A DNA stretch of 64,000 bases from Perkinsela sp. pyNocScin1 (taxonomy: Eukaryota; Euglenozoa; Kinetoplastea; Prokinetoplastida; Perkinselidae): the NCBI GenBank assembly GCA_964019655.1, contig CAXHTR010000003.1, positions 310,001 to 374,000 on the forward strand, in the 5' to 3' direction. The notes beneath the pieces are model-generated. The model was not told the origin of the DNA, ran no database searches, and was given only the letters and a program-made list of their open reading frames with translations. This document shows positions 7,816-16,822 of the stretch, in pieces; position 1 is the first letter of the stretch; each line of letters starts with the position of its first letter. The position numbers and the translations under genes were made by a program.

Positions 7816-9489
7816 ATGGCGATTGAACCATCGCAGATCGAGCGTGCACCAATCAAAAAAGTGAAAACAGATGCGAAATCTATTGCTATGAAAAATGAGC
7901 AAAGCCGCGCAATAACACGTAACGCTGAGGCCATATCTAACTCAGAAATGCTGACAGCATATAACAAGGCACAAACTGGGAGATTAAAGGTGGAGTATGC
8001 ATTTGAAAGATCACATCGTATAAGCCAACGTGATCTTGCTTTGAATGCAGACGCTTCTACGGCAAAGAAGCAGTTTGATCTCAAGCTTCCTGTTTTGGGA
8101 CCATATACATGCGATTTCTCGCCAAATGGTGCAGCCTTGCTCCTTTCAGGCTACAAAGGACACATCGCTGCGATGCGATGGAGGAATCACTCACTGCAAT
8201 GTGAATTTCAAATCAATGAGCATTGTAGTGCAGTACACTACCTGCACGACGAACAACTTTTTGCAGTGGCGCAGTCCAAATACACTTATATTTACGGCAA
8301 CGATGGTACTGAAGTCCATCAGCTCCGTGATATGGCGAATATCAGCGCACTTGAGTTCTTGCCTCAGCACTTTCTCTTGCTGGGTGGTGGGCGATCCGGG
8401 ATGCTTTCATGGCTCGACGTCAGCACCGGGAAACTTATAGCACTGCGGCGTAGTCGCCTGGGTGAAATTTGTGAGCTCAAGAGGGATTTTTCGACGAATG
8501 TAGCTGCTGCAGCTCATGAATGTGGGCAGGTCACACTGTGGTCACCGCAGTGCTCTTATCCCTTATTGAAGCTCGCAGCGCATCGGTCGCGGGTCGTGGA
8601 TCTCTCTTACGACATAAGTGGTACCTATCTCGTAACCATGGGTACAGATGGGTATACACGTATATGGGATATGCGAATGATGCGTGTTCAAAATCAAATC
8701 TACACCCCGCATGGAACTGCCATCGATGTATCGCATACGAATCACCTCGGTCTGTCGTATACATCGCGAGTAGAAGTATGGAACGAGCCTTTTAAAAGCA
8801 GCCCTTCTATAAAACCCATGCTTGCCCATAATTTCGAGAAAAGTTACCTCCATCCAAGAACAGTGAAGTTTTGTCCATTTGAGGACGTCTTGGGAGTCGG
8901 CCATAACTATGGGTTTAGTAGTCTACTCGTGCCAGGTGCCGGGTGTCCCGAACCAGACTTTTTTAGCGCGAATCCCTACGAGACACCCAAGCAAATGCGC
9001 TCTCGGCCAGTACAACAATTGTTAGATAAGCTGAGTCCTGACACAATTCAGCGCAAAAACGCTTTTCATTCCCCCGCATTTAATTCAAAGCAAATGTATG
9101 CTACACAAAAGCATCAGCTTACTTGCGATATTTCTGAACTTCATGTGAAAGATACAACTACATACGCATCGATCAATGCATCTCAAGATGCATTGATTGA
9201 AAAAGAAACTTTAAGTCGACGGAGAGAGGATCTCAGTGCTGAGGCTGAGCGTTTGGAGCGACAGCACCGAAATGAGCGCAAAATAAAAAAGATGGATGGC
9301 GTACAGAAACATAAGCTTAAACAGCGACGGCAGGGCAGAAAAGAGGTCCGCGAGGTGCGACGCTCGTTGAAAAAGCAGCGTACACTTGCATCCGTGGAAT
9401 CAACGGACATAGTGAATTCGAACGGCGCACCGGAAGACAGGCCTCAAAACAAGACTGCTGCAACATCGTGGTTTGCGAAGGGAAAGTAA
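7816..9489 (+). CDS. UTP7: U3 snoRNP / SSU processome WD40 protein UTP7 (WDR46)
   Basis: A 557-residue protein starting MAIEPSQIER. The order is characteristic: a charged N-terminal region containing the QRDLALNADASTAKKQFDLKLP block, a WD40 propeller (for example YLVTMGTDGYTRIWDMR), then the BING4CT domain with the nearly invariant EPDFFSANPYETPKQ and a QLLDKLSPDTI motif, and a basic coiled tail. UTP7 is a structural subunit of the small-subunit processome needed for 18S rRNA maturation in the nucleolus. The longest ORF starts at 7774 but that part overlaps a splice acceptor. Confidence 0.95.
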   Translation: MAIEPSQIERAPIKKVKTDAKSIAMKNEQSRAITRNAEAISNSEMLTAYNKAQTGRLKVEYAFERSHRISQRDLALNADASTAKKQFDLKLPVLGPYTCDFSPNGAALLLSGYKGHIAAMRWRNHSLQCEFQINEHCSAVHYLHDEQLFAVAQSKYTYIYGNDGTEVHQLRDMANISALEFLPQHFLLLGGGRSGMLSWLDVSTGKLIALRRSRLGEICELKRDFSTNVAAAAHECGQVTLWSPQCSYPLLKLAAHRSRVVDLSYDISGTYLVTMGTDGYTRIWDMRMMRVQNQIYTPHGTAIDVSHTNHLGLSYTSRVEVWNEPFKSSPSIKPMLAHNFEKSYLHPRTVKFCPFEDVLGVGHNYGFSSLLVPGAGCPEPDFFSANPYETPKQMRSRPVQQLLDKLSPDTIQRKNAFHSPAFNSKQMYATQKHQLTCDISELHVKDTTTYASINASQDALIEKETLSRRREDLSAEAERLERQHRNERKIKKMDGVQKHKLKQRRQGRKEVREVRRSLKKQRTLASVESTDIVNSNGAPEDRPQNKTAATSWFAKGK

Positions 9490-9557
9490 AATTGAAAGTA
9501 TTTCAACTTGACAGCGGATATCAACGCTTCATTTTTACGCGCATCGTTAATGCTATA

Positions 9558-10316
9558 ATGCACTACCCAATAAAGTTGACAGGCGATAGTGTTGGGCATT
9601 CGTCAACATCGTTAAAAGGTCTACATACTTTTGGAGCCTTATCAGGTGAAATCGTATCTACAATATGTGGTGTGCCAGAAGTGATTGACCGATTTATATC
9701 AGTCAAATCTATACAATCGCGGTATATTGCGGAAATGGGTGATGTTGTCGTTGGTCGTGTCCTCGACATCTGCGGAACGCGCTGGAAAATTGACATTGGC
9801 GCTTACCAAGATGCCCTTATCTTCCTTTCAAATGTAAGCGAGCCTGGAGGCGCCTTGCGTCGTAAAGGGCGAACTGATGAGCTCAACATGCGCGCGATAT
9901 TTTCGGATGGGGACGTGATTGTTTGTGAGGTCCAAAAGATCTTCAATGATGGGGTGACCTCTTTACACACAAGAAATATAGAGAAACATGGAAAAATGGC
10001 CACTGGCTTTCTGTTTTGCACATCCCCACTACTTATCCCGCGGACTCGTAGTCACTTCCACAACCTCAAGTTCACCGGTATTCGCATCGTTACTGGGGTT
10101 AATGGCTTCATTTGGGTAGATCAAACTCGTGGGGAACAGAACAATGATGGTCTTGCTCGTGTGTACAATGCGCTGAAGCTTCTCGCTCAGTCGAATCAGA
10201 TGATTTACATTGCTGCTATTGAAGAAATCGTCGAACTTGCGCAATCACGCGGGGCTTCGGCCTCAGACATGCTTAAAAAATCATTCCCGTGGCCCATGAA
10301 TCAAATACGCGAGTAA
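9558..10316 (+). CDS. RRP4: RNA exosome subunit RRP4
   Basis: A 252-residue protein from the ATG at 9558 (MHYPIKLTGDSVG). It contains an N-terminal beta domain (THTFGALSGEIVSTICGVPEVI type segment), an S1 domain starting GDVVVGRVLDICGTRWKIDIG, and a KH-like region ending with GVNGFIWV and an alpha-helical C-terminus. This is the N-S1-KH plan of the cap subunit Rrp4, which guides RNA into the exosome barrel. The family GNGG/GxNG KH motif appears as TGVNG. Upstream codons from 9468 overlap the previous gene and start at GTG, so they were excluded. Confidence 0.9.
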   Translation: MHYPIKLTGDSVGHSSTSLKGLHTFGALSGEIVSTICGVPEVIDRFISVKSIQSRYIAEMGDVVVGRVLDICGTRWKIDIGAYQDALIFLSNVSEPGGALRRKGRTDELNMRAIFSDGDVIVCEVQKIFNDGVTSLHTRNIEKHGKMATGFLFCTSPLLIPRTRSHFHNLKFTGIRIVTGVNGFIWVDQTRGEQNNDGLARVYNALKLLAQSNQMIYIAAIEEIVELAQSRGASASDMLKKSFPWPMNQIRE

Positions 10317-10396
10317 TCTATCAAACAATTTCATGATATCTTATTTGGCAAACAAGCTCTCTATTGCCATATGATTTTGTACGCGCACATACAATA

Positions 10397-10975
10397 ATGC
10401 ACGTGAATGATTTTTTCGAAGAAGACATGAATGAGTACCTATGTGAAATTCCGCGAAGGGACTTCATCATGGAAAAGCGCAACAACTTTGGCCAAATCCT
10501 TATGGTGGACATGAATGCCATCCGAAACCTGTTCATTGTCGCAGACGAACGCATCATGACGCAGCATCCGTTAATTCCGCCTAACTGCTTCGTGTACCTC
10601 TTTACAAATGAAAACACAATTCTTCATCGGGCTATCCAAGGAAGGCAGAGCTTCTTCAGCCTACTGCAGCGCCAGAACATTGAAATTGATGTTACGCCAA
10701 ACATCCGCGAAGATGCGCATATTGTCGGTATGACCCAGGAGATCGGAGAATACAACGAGAAGCTCCCTGCCAACCTGCCATTTACCATTCTTGCGCCGGA
10801 CGATGTGTATTCGGAAATCGTAGTTCGAATTAGTGACTATCGAGACATTGAGCATATTAAATCGAATCCACCAACGTCCATCGCATGCAAGAGTATGAAT
10901 GACAGAAGCTGGATAGAGCCATTGAAAGAAAGACTTTGGAGAAATGCGCACCTACCAATCCTCAAGTTTTGCTGA
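10397..10975 (+). CDS. NYN/PIN-like domain protein A
   Basis: A 192-residue protein from the ATG at 10397 (MHVNDFFEEDMNEY). The core resembles a NYN/PIN-like nuclease fold: ILMVDMNAIRNLF (strand 1 with a putative Asp), CFVYLFTNEN, a central IEIDVTPNIREDAHIV segment, and FTILAPDDVYSEIVVRI (strand plus acidic pair). NYN domains are metal-dependent ribonuclease folds in which these positions carry the acidic residues. It is clearly paralogous to the protein encoded at 21669-22160. No RNA-binding domain is fused. The assignment is pattern-based and moderate; gene reality is well supported by the paralogue. Confidence 0.6.
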   Translation: MHVNDFFEEDMNEYLCEIPRRDFIMEKRNNFGQILMVDMNAIRNLFIVADERIMTQHPLIPPNCFVYLFTNENTILHRAIQGRQSFFSLLQRQNIEIDVTPNIREDAHIVGMTQEIGEYNEKLPANLPFTILAPDDVYSEIVVRISDYRDIEHIKSNPPTSIACKSMNDRSWIEPLKERLWRNAHLPILKFC

Positions 10976-11064
10976 ATATCAAATGGAAGCTGTGGTCGGC
11001 TCGTACATGACCATTTTTAATTGCACTATCTTTTTTGAAGCAGTTTCGCATTCATCAGAGTACG

Positions 11065-11529
11065 ATGCAGAAATTGAGGCGTGCTGTGCATATGTCTCAT
11101 GTCAAAAATAACTTAGGGCCACAATCTCTATTTGATTCATTGTCCTGGGGCTATTGTACGCCGTCCATCGATGAAATGACAAAGTATCTGTATCACAGAA
11201 ATATTGATTTCCAAAAATGCACGGACGTTGCGTCTCTTACAAAACTATTCAACGACACAAAAGCAAATAAACGGGCTGTTGATTTTTCACCAAGAATCGA
11301 CTCAGCCTCGACAGGTGTGATTCAGGATCCTTTCCCAGACATGCAGCGGCACGGAATCAATCCATACCATTTTGTTCGGGAAGTTAAAGTAGAGCTCTGC
11401 AGGAAATCAAGGGTTGATAGCAGGCAAATGGACCTATATCTTAATGACGTGCTTCTTGACGATGACCGTAGACTTTGTGAGTACGCACCAAAAGGCGCAT
11501 TTCAGCTTTACTTAAAGTCCAAACGATGA
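11065..11529 (+). CDS. SAP/ARMET-like plus ubiquitin-like protein, short tandem paralogue
   Basis: A 154-residue protein from the ATG at 11065. Residues about 38-70 (SIDEMTKYLYHRNIDFQKC and following) form a SAP or ARMET-C-like helix pair with a conserved Cys. Residues about 95-154 begin GVIQDPFPDMQRHG and continue with VREVKVELCRKSRVDSRQ and VLLDDDRRLCEYAP, which resembles the latter part of a ubiquitin fold (helix, then L-x-D-D-x-R-x-L-x-x-Y). Both blocks recur in the same order in the next gene, so the two arose by tandem duplication. No signal peptide is evident. Function unknown. Confidence 0.65.
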   Translation: MQKLRRAVHMSHVKNNLGPQSLFDSLSWGYCTPSIDEMTKYLYHRNIDFQKCTDVASLTKLFNDTKANKRAVDFSPRIDSASTGVIQDPFPDMQRHGINPYHFVREVKVELCRKSRVDSRQMDLYLNDVLLDDDRRLCEYAPKGAFQLYLKSKR

Positions 11530-11667
11530 AAGTGGTGCTTCTTACCCACGCTTTAATCGAAGGAGTGCAAGCAACTCGGTTTCTATTGGTCATGTGTCTT
11601 ACAAGAATAGTTCGATACATCGGCTCAAATCGTGAAAAACTCTTATGCTTTTCAATTTACATATAAA

Positions 11668-12669
11668 ATGAGATACTCTGTGAACCATACATTGATTCAG
11701 AGCTCCCCATGCTTCGCCATTCGAAGCCATTGTAGGATGATGTCTCGTTCCTCGAGGCTGATAAACCCTGCGAGCAATCAAAATGAGCTTGACCGCACGA
11801 TGACAGAATTACAGAGCCAATCCCTGGATCTGAAGGACATGGCAGCTGCGGCCCACGCGCGTCAAGAAAGCCTTGAAAATGTGACACAAATTACACAAGG
11901 TGATGCTCAGCGCACAAATTACATCGAGTCTATAACGACATCTCTGAAGTCTTATGTATTGAAATTACGCGATCTGCAAGGTGAAAGTGACGCACTGTGC
12001 AATGGATTAAGGGAACACTTTTTAAAAAGCAATAGAGAAAGTTCGCTACGTCGATCGGCCGGTCAGACTACTGGAGAAGAAGCAGAAAAAAGTAATACCT
12101 CCATCAACGAAGTAGATATCGAGCTGGAAGAGGCCACACCTGATAGTCCTATGACAGCTGCAGAGCTGACAGAATACCTTCACGAAAAATCAGTGGACTT
12201 TTCGGATTGCTTCAATGAAGATAGCCTACGACAAAGGTACATGGATGTCAAACGTGGGACATACAAGGCACCCAAGAAGGTTCAGCTGAAAGAGGAGAGT
12301 CGCCACGTTACATCAAACGAGCAAAAAATTAGCATGATTCGGGAGCCTGTGGTTGTACAGAATACTTCAAATGGAAATAGATCGAGTGAGCGAGAGCGCT
12401 TCAACTATGGTGGTTCATCGAACTGTGGTATCATGCAGGACCCGTATCCAGGAGCCGAGAGGAGGATGTGTGACCCCATGAAGTATGTATGGGAAGTCAA
12501 ACAAGACATTTGCCAAGGCAGGGGGGTAAACTCTTCCCAGGTTGACATCTGGTGCGGTCCAACAAAGCTTGAAGACCATAAGCGAATGTACGAATATCCT
12601 CAATGCCAACGGACACCCATGGAGGTTCGCATGAAGGGTGATACGCGCATCAATAAGAACCTGTGCTGA
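11668..12669 (+). CDS. SAP/ARMET-like plus ubiquitin-like protein, long tandem paralogue
   Basis: A 333-residue protein from the ATG at 11668, or 310 residues from the ATG pair at 11737, which follows a later AG; I cannot decide between them. The N-terminal part is a helical, probably coiled region absent from the shorter paralogue. A SAP/ARMET-like block (AAELTEYLHEKSVDFSDC) and a C-terminal block (GIMQDPYPGAERRM, then VWEVKQDICQGRGVNSSQ and KLEDHKRMYEYPQ) align with the preceding gene. An acidic linker separates the two. The C-terminal block looks ubiquitin-like but lacks a diglycine end, so it would be a built-in fold rather than a modifier. Confidence 0.7.
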   Translation: MRYSVNHTLIQSSPCFAIRSHCRMMSRSSRLINPASNQNELDRTMTELQSQSLDLKDMAAAAHARQESLENVTQITQGDAQRTNYIESITTSLKSYVLKLRDLQGESDALCNGLREHFLKSNRESSLRRSAGQTTGEEAEKSNTSINEVDIELEEATPDSPMTAAELTEYLHEKSVDFSDCFNEDSLRQRYMDVKRGTYKAPKKVQLKEESRHVTSNEQKISMIREPVVVQNTSNGNRSSERERFNYGGSSNCGIMQDPYPGAERRMCDPMKYVWEVKQDICQGRGVNSSQVDIWCGPTKLEDHKRMYEYPQCQRTPMEVRMKGDTRINKNLC

Positions 12670-12816
12670 TTTCTTGAGCCCTTTGCACTGAACAATGCTT
12701 GATTTAGCTTTCAGAAATGCTTTGAAAAGATACAAGCATTGTCTTTTTTACCTCTGTGTGCTTCTATCTTAATTTTAGTTCAATGCCTATTCCGTAGCTC
12801 TCCTTCAGCAGTCTAT

Positions 12817-13140
12817 ATGTCTCATATTTCAGAACAAACTGAGCAGGCTGAATTAGGAGAATCGAATATATCTTACATTCCGCTACGCACACCTTGGACA
12901 ATATCCGACTCAGCCACTAGAGCAAGTTTGGAAGCGACCTCTCATAGCAACAGGCTTACCGTCCAATGGGCTGCATCTGTTCGTGATCATAGAGGTCAGA
13001 AAACTTCAAAAAAGTGCTGTATTTTCCGTGGGCAGCATGTTTTTGACGAAACGAGCAGTGAAGACGAAGTATACGCAGCAAACGACAATCAACTTAATTG
13101 TCAGAAAGGAGGTTGTCGGTGCAAAACAAGATTCGCGTAG
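12817..13140 (+). CDS. Protein phosphatase 1 inhibitor-3 (PPP1R11/Ypi1-like)
   Basis: A 107-residue, largely unstructured protein starting MSHISEQTEQ at 12817, 9 nt after an AG that ends tccttcag. The inhibitor-3 signature is present: LTVQWAASVRDHRGQKTSKK (an RVxF-like PP1 docking strand followed by the V-x-D-N/H block), then KKCCIFRGQHVF and DETSSEDE, matching the family order W..x-V-D ... KKC-C-I-F/Y ... F-x-E-S-S-S-x-x. It binds and restrains PP1 catalytic subunits, mostly in the nucleus. The C-terminus is Cys-rich (GGCRCKTRFA). The longer ORF from 12739 begins inside the pyrimidine tract. Confidence 0.8.
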   Translation: MSHISEQTEQAELGESNISYIPLRTPWTISDSATRASLEATSHSNRLTVQWAASVRDHRGQKTSKKCCIFRGQHVFDETSSEDEVYAANDNQLNCQKGGCRCKTRFA

Positions 13141-13226
13141 GCCTTGGGTAAGTTACACGTAGGTTTGAAGTCCGTTTTTAAAATCGATACAGATTTATCC
13201 TTCGTACCCTTTCTAAAGCAGAGTTC

Positions 13227-15239
13227 ATGGCACGGGCAAGAGTTCTTAGCGTCAATAAGCAAGCTGTCGATGAGGCTATTCATCTTGCAAATGAGGGCAA
13301 GGTTACGTCGAAAAATGCATGGGATGTGCGTATTCTTGAGGGCCTAGATAGCACAATAGACGTGTACATGAGCCAAGGGGACACTGCCGATGTCTACACG
13401 CAGTTCACTAAAGCAGCAAGCTTAGTAGAGAGTGGGGCGAAAGTGTGGGCACACCGCGTTGAGTCCACATTTCTCATGACAGCACGAATGCAACAAAAAT
13501 TGATGCGAAGCGACTTCTCTGACAACGATCATGACACCATGGCTCATTCTGCAGAAACGATTAAGAGTGGCGCTGCATGCTGCAAAACACTTCTGCACAG
13601 TGCAATTGATAAAAAGGCAGTGCCAAAGCAGCTTCCAGAGACATTCGCTCAGACTAATTCAGAAATATCTTTGATGAATAAATTTGTACAAAACTCGATC
13701 ATCTCAGACGGGAGCCAGTCCTCGTTGAACATGCACTGTTCACAAACAGATCCGCTCTTCAAAGCGATGGCTACGAAGCTCGGTGGGGTAAGCAACCAGG
13801 GCGCCACCGGGCATCTTCTTGGAAAAACTCGTATGGGTTCCCATGGAAACCTTTTGCTTGGAGCCGAACAAGTTTCTGAAGATGCACAGAGATGCTTTTC
13901 ATGGTGGAATGATACATTTGGCGGTGAGCGTTCGAATGCTTTCTTATCAAGCAAATTTAGCGAGCTATCAAGCTTGTCTACAAGCGCACCTCCAAGGCAA
14001 AGTGCACAGCCCATGTTCACAAGCGTACAAGATGATATGGTGGATGATTTCGATGAACACTTCGATCTGTCGGCACCGACAGTTGTACAAGATGATGAAA
14101 TTACAAATAATGTCCAAGAGGAATCGCCCTTGCAAAAGCCCCTTGGCCAATCCGCAGCCTCAGCTCTGAATAATGCTTCCATGTTTTACGATCCAGACTG
14201 GATTCCCATAGTGCGAGAGACGCCACATTTATCACACAGCAATTCTATTCTTGATGAGGTGAGGAAGCAGTCTGCTATTTTAGAGGCCTCCCACTCTGGG
14301 CTTGCAGCTGGTCCTGACGAGGTCTCTGTGAAGTGCGGCAAAAAGCGAGTGCGATTTCAACCGAGTAACTTCACAACTGGCTGGATCAATATCGATACAG
14401 ATTCTTTCTATCAAAAGAAAGCAGAACAAGCACAGGGGTCGATCACATTTTGCCATGTTAGTGCAATCGGTAAAGAAAGTCTTTCCATGGAAAGTGTAGC
14501 AAACAATACTGATATTGAGAGATACACGAATCTTGGCACTTTCCCAGCACCTGCCACGACCCACATTAAAAAGCCCCAAATCATTGATAACTATTTTCAG
14601 CCCTTTTGTACTAAAGAGAAGCATTGGAATAGGCTCATGCAGCTCAAGAATATTCCGCTTTTGCGAATTGAAGAGGCATCAAGTGGTACGCAGCAGAGCG
14701 CAGCTTTTCACGAGCACGAAAATTTATCGACGCTTGAAAGCGGGCCCGAGCATGATGAGGTCTTTCATCTATCTGAAGTCCCTAATGGCATGGAGGCCTC
14801 TCTCGTGGTTCATGATAGGACAAGTTTTGAAGACAGTGGTAGCCAAGCGATAAATAACCATCCAGTAGAGGGCCTTGTGCCTGAGCCCATATCTATGATC
14901 TCAACGCTTAAAATTCAGAACGTTACAAAACCAAGCGTTGTCGATGTTGGTAAGCTCCGCAAGGTTATGTGGAGGTACATCCAAATGGCGCTTGAGAAAC
15001 ATCGGACTGATGAAACATCTTTGATCTCAGAATGTTCATCAGATGTGTCAACGAGAAAACTTACATTAAGCTCAATTATCTGCGCTATGATAAAGAATGC
15101 GGAGATTTATGCCATTTCACACGATGGTACACTATCTCCAGCTTTCTTCTACTTTTCGTTGCTATTTCTAGCAAACGAAAAAGGACTTCGGCTGGAACAG
15201 ACGGACACTCTTGATGATATCATTCTGACAGGATCGTAG
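13227..15239 (+). CDS. Condensin complex kleisin subunit CAP-H (Barren/Brn1)
   Basis: A 670-residue protein with the Barren family order. The N-terminal SMC-binding region (VTSKNAWDVRILEGLD, then SLVESGAKVWAHRVES) occupies about residues 25-90. The middle block includes TDPLFKAMATKLGG and GHLLGKTRMGSHGNLLL at about 172-215. A C-terminal winged helix (VDVGKLRKVMWRYIQ and FFYFSLLFLANEKGLRL, with a terminal LDDIIL) lies near 575-668. CAP-H bridges SMC2 and SMC4 and recruits the HEAT subunits during chromosome condensation. The ATG at 13227 lies 8 nt after an AG ending a pyrimidine-rich run. The acidic low-complexity segments are usual for this family. Confidence 0.88.
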   Translation: MARARVLSVNKQAVDEAIHLANEGKVTSKNAWDVRILEGLDSTIDVYMSQGDTADVYTQFTKAASLVESGAKVWAHRVESTFLMTARMQQKLMRSDFSDNDHDTMAHSAETIKSGAACCKTLLHSAIDKKAVPKQLPETFAQTNSEISLMNKFVQNSIISDGSQSSLNMHCSQTDPLFKAMATKLGGVSNQGATGHLLGKTRMGSHGNLLLGAEQVSEDAQRCFSWWNDTFGGERSNAFLSSKFSELSSLSTSAPPRQSAQPMFTSVQDDMVDDFDEHFDLSAPTVVQDDEITNNVQEESPLQKPLGQSAASALNNASMFYDPDWIPIVRETPHLSHSNSILDEVRKQSAILEASHSGLAAGPDEVSVKCGKKRVRFQPSNFTTGWINIDTDSFYQKKAEQAQGSITFCHVSAIGKESLSMESVANNTDIERYTNLGTFPAPATTHIKKPQIIDNYFQPFCTKEKHWNRLMQLKNIPLLRIEEASSGTQQSAAFHEHENLSTLESGPEHDEVFHLSEVPNGMEASLVVHDRTSFEDSGSQAINNHPVEGLVPEPISMISTLKIQNVTKPSVVDVGKLRKVMWRYIQMALEKHRTDETSLISECSSDVSTRKLTLSSIICAMIKNAEIYAISHDGTLSPAFFYFSLLFLANEKGLRLEQTDTLDDIILTGS

Positions 15240-15307
15240 CTGTTTGATTTTTTTGCGCTTTCGCTGCGGCACGCAGAAAATGTTTCTTCTCTTGCTTTTG
15301 ATCCCAT

Positions 15308-15970
15308 ATGGGCTTCTCCTACTTTGAAGCATATGATGTATGCCTTGACTACCAGCAAATACTGATCAATCTTGAAACAGCTATGTTCCATGGAAAGCTT
15401 TTACAACGCTCCAGTGAAATTTTAGAAGCGCATGCAACGCGGAAAGAAACACAGGAGTACGAGCTGGTGAATGAAATTCAGACTACCAGCAGCTCGGAAG
15501 ATATCCATCTGGGTGCTGGTTCAAAGCTTTTGGCACCTCTCTGGATGGTGAAAGCTCTCATAAATGTAGAAATGCAAGATATTATGCAATCAAAAAGTGG
15601 AACAATGGAGATGAGCCCTCGGCATAGCCACATGCATGCGTTTGCAAGGGTCGCTCCCAGTTCTTTATATGGATCAGCATCGCTCCACGAACTTGCCTCA
15701 CCGGCTCTTTCACAAAAGCATAGCTTGAATGATTTTGCTGATCATAACTCTAAAAGCGACATCGGCGAGTTCTTTTACGATATCGGTGTGTATTTATCTT
15801 TCTTTGCGGCAGATGATACTTATAGTCAAGCCATTTCGGATCGATTGCATGCAGTTTATCAATATCGCTTAAGCTATATCTTGCGCGGCTTCCATAGCGG
15901 TATCACAGCTTCAAATCTTTCATGCTTGCGTGAAGGGCGGATCGTGCTCGCTGTGCAGCGAATTCACTGA
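15308..15970 (+). CDS. GINS complex subunit PSF3-like
   Basis: A 220-residue protein beginning MGFSYFEAYDVCLDYQQIL, resembling the PSF3 N-terminus (a short strand with the YYDIDDIL-type pattern). GAGSKLLAPLWMVKAL matches the family G-x-K-x-x-x-P-x-W-L core, and GEFFYDIGVYLSFF with YQYRLSYILRGF matches the helical A domain (F-Y-x-x-G, then R near the end). GINS activates the MCM helicase with CDC45 at replication origins. It directly follows a condensin gene; given polycistronic organisation this is probably coincidence. The assignment is by motif pattern only. Confidence 0.68.
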   Translation: MGFSYFEAYDVCLDYQQILINLETAMFHGKLLQRSSEILEAHATRKETQEYELVNEIQTTSSSEDIHLGAGSKLLAPLWMVKALINVEMQDIMQSKSGTMEMSPRHSHMHAFARVAPSSLYGSASLHELASPALSQKHSLNDFADHNSKSDIGEFFYDIGVYLSFFAADDTYSQAISDRLHAVYQYRLSYILRGFHSGITASNLSCLREGRIVLAVQRIH

Positions 15971-16140
15971 TTCGAATTTAGCACCTACAGCATTGACTGA
16001 AGGGTAGATACCGATTTCAACGTCATCATGTTAAGTTCATAATCTGCTGTAATTTCACCGAACAATGCCTTATAAGCTATATGTATGCACCATTCTTACA
16101 ACATACACTTAGCGTCATCAATTGTTGATTAAGTCTTTCC

Positions 16141-16737
16141 ATGAGCATCCCAGCGGTAGAGTTGGCAGTGGCAAAAAGTCGTAAGGCGTGGAAAAAAGCC
16201 CCGTTCATACTGTATGACCCGAACAATGCAGTGCAGCACAAGCTCCTACATGATGTCTTTACGAAAGGAGGGGGGGCCGATGAGCGCTTTTCGTCGATTT
16301 CTCGGTGGGCACGTGTTGAGTTTTATTTTAATATTCATGACCAAGTCCGGACCATGTTTCGTTGGGAGCACTTGCAATACTCGGCCGTTTTGCGAAAGCT
16401 AAATGCAGATAATATTTTTGCAAGTGGTAACACAGGTAATCCATTCTTACCAAAAGTGCGCCCTGATGCCGAGCTCAGATATAGGAGCTTGCGAGGATCT
16501 GAAACGGGTGTTTGGGACACGATCGATGTGAACGTTGTTCTCGGAATAATATGGGAGATTCTTAGCCGACAAGAAATCATGTACTGGGGAGATATAAACA
16601 AAGCGCTTCCAGAAGATGTTAGCTGTTTCATCCGACGAAGTTTTAAGAATATGCTTAATCTTGTGTCCCGGCATCCATTCACCTTCGAAATTGTGCAAAG
16701 AGGGTATATTCGTCTTGTTGCCTCGCTTACATTTTGA
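16141..16737 (+). CDS. Unknown 198-residue protein
   Basis: The ATG at 16141 gives a 198-residue soluble, basic protein rich in aromatic residues (for example RWARVEFYFNIHDQVRTMFRW). No signal peptide, membrane segment or recognised motif is seen. The C-terminal 60 residues are predominantly helical (IIWEILSRQEIMYWGDI). Clean placement between two coding regions and a short upstream AG support it as a real gene. A kinetoplastid-specific organellar protein is possible but not shown. Confidence 0.6.
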   Translation: MSIPAVELAVAKSRKAWKKAPFILYDPNNAVQHKLLHDVFTKGGGADERFSSISRWARVEFYFNIHDQVRTMFRWEHLQYSAVLRKLNADNIFASGNTGNPFLPKVRPDAELRYRSLRGSETGVWDTIDVNVVLGIIWEILSRQEIMYWGDINKALPEDVSCFIRRSFKNMLNLVSRHPFTFEIVQRGYIRLVASLTF

Positions 16738-16822
16738 TATTATGAACAACTAGCGGCCAAACTTGGTTCACTCAATCAAACTGATATTACAAGTTCACTG
16801 CGTCAATCTTTCTGTATAAAGA

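Noticed and set aside
13649-14182. Long minus-strand ORF opposite CAP-H, and similar ones opposite other large genes (59722-60309)
   Set aside because: The plus-strand frame encodes a recognisable family and these are antisense shadows.
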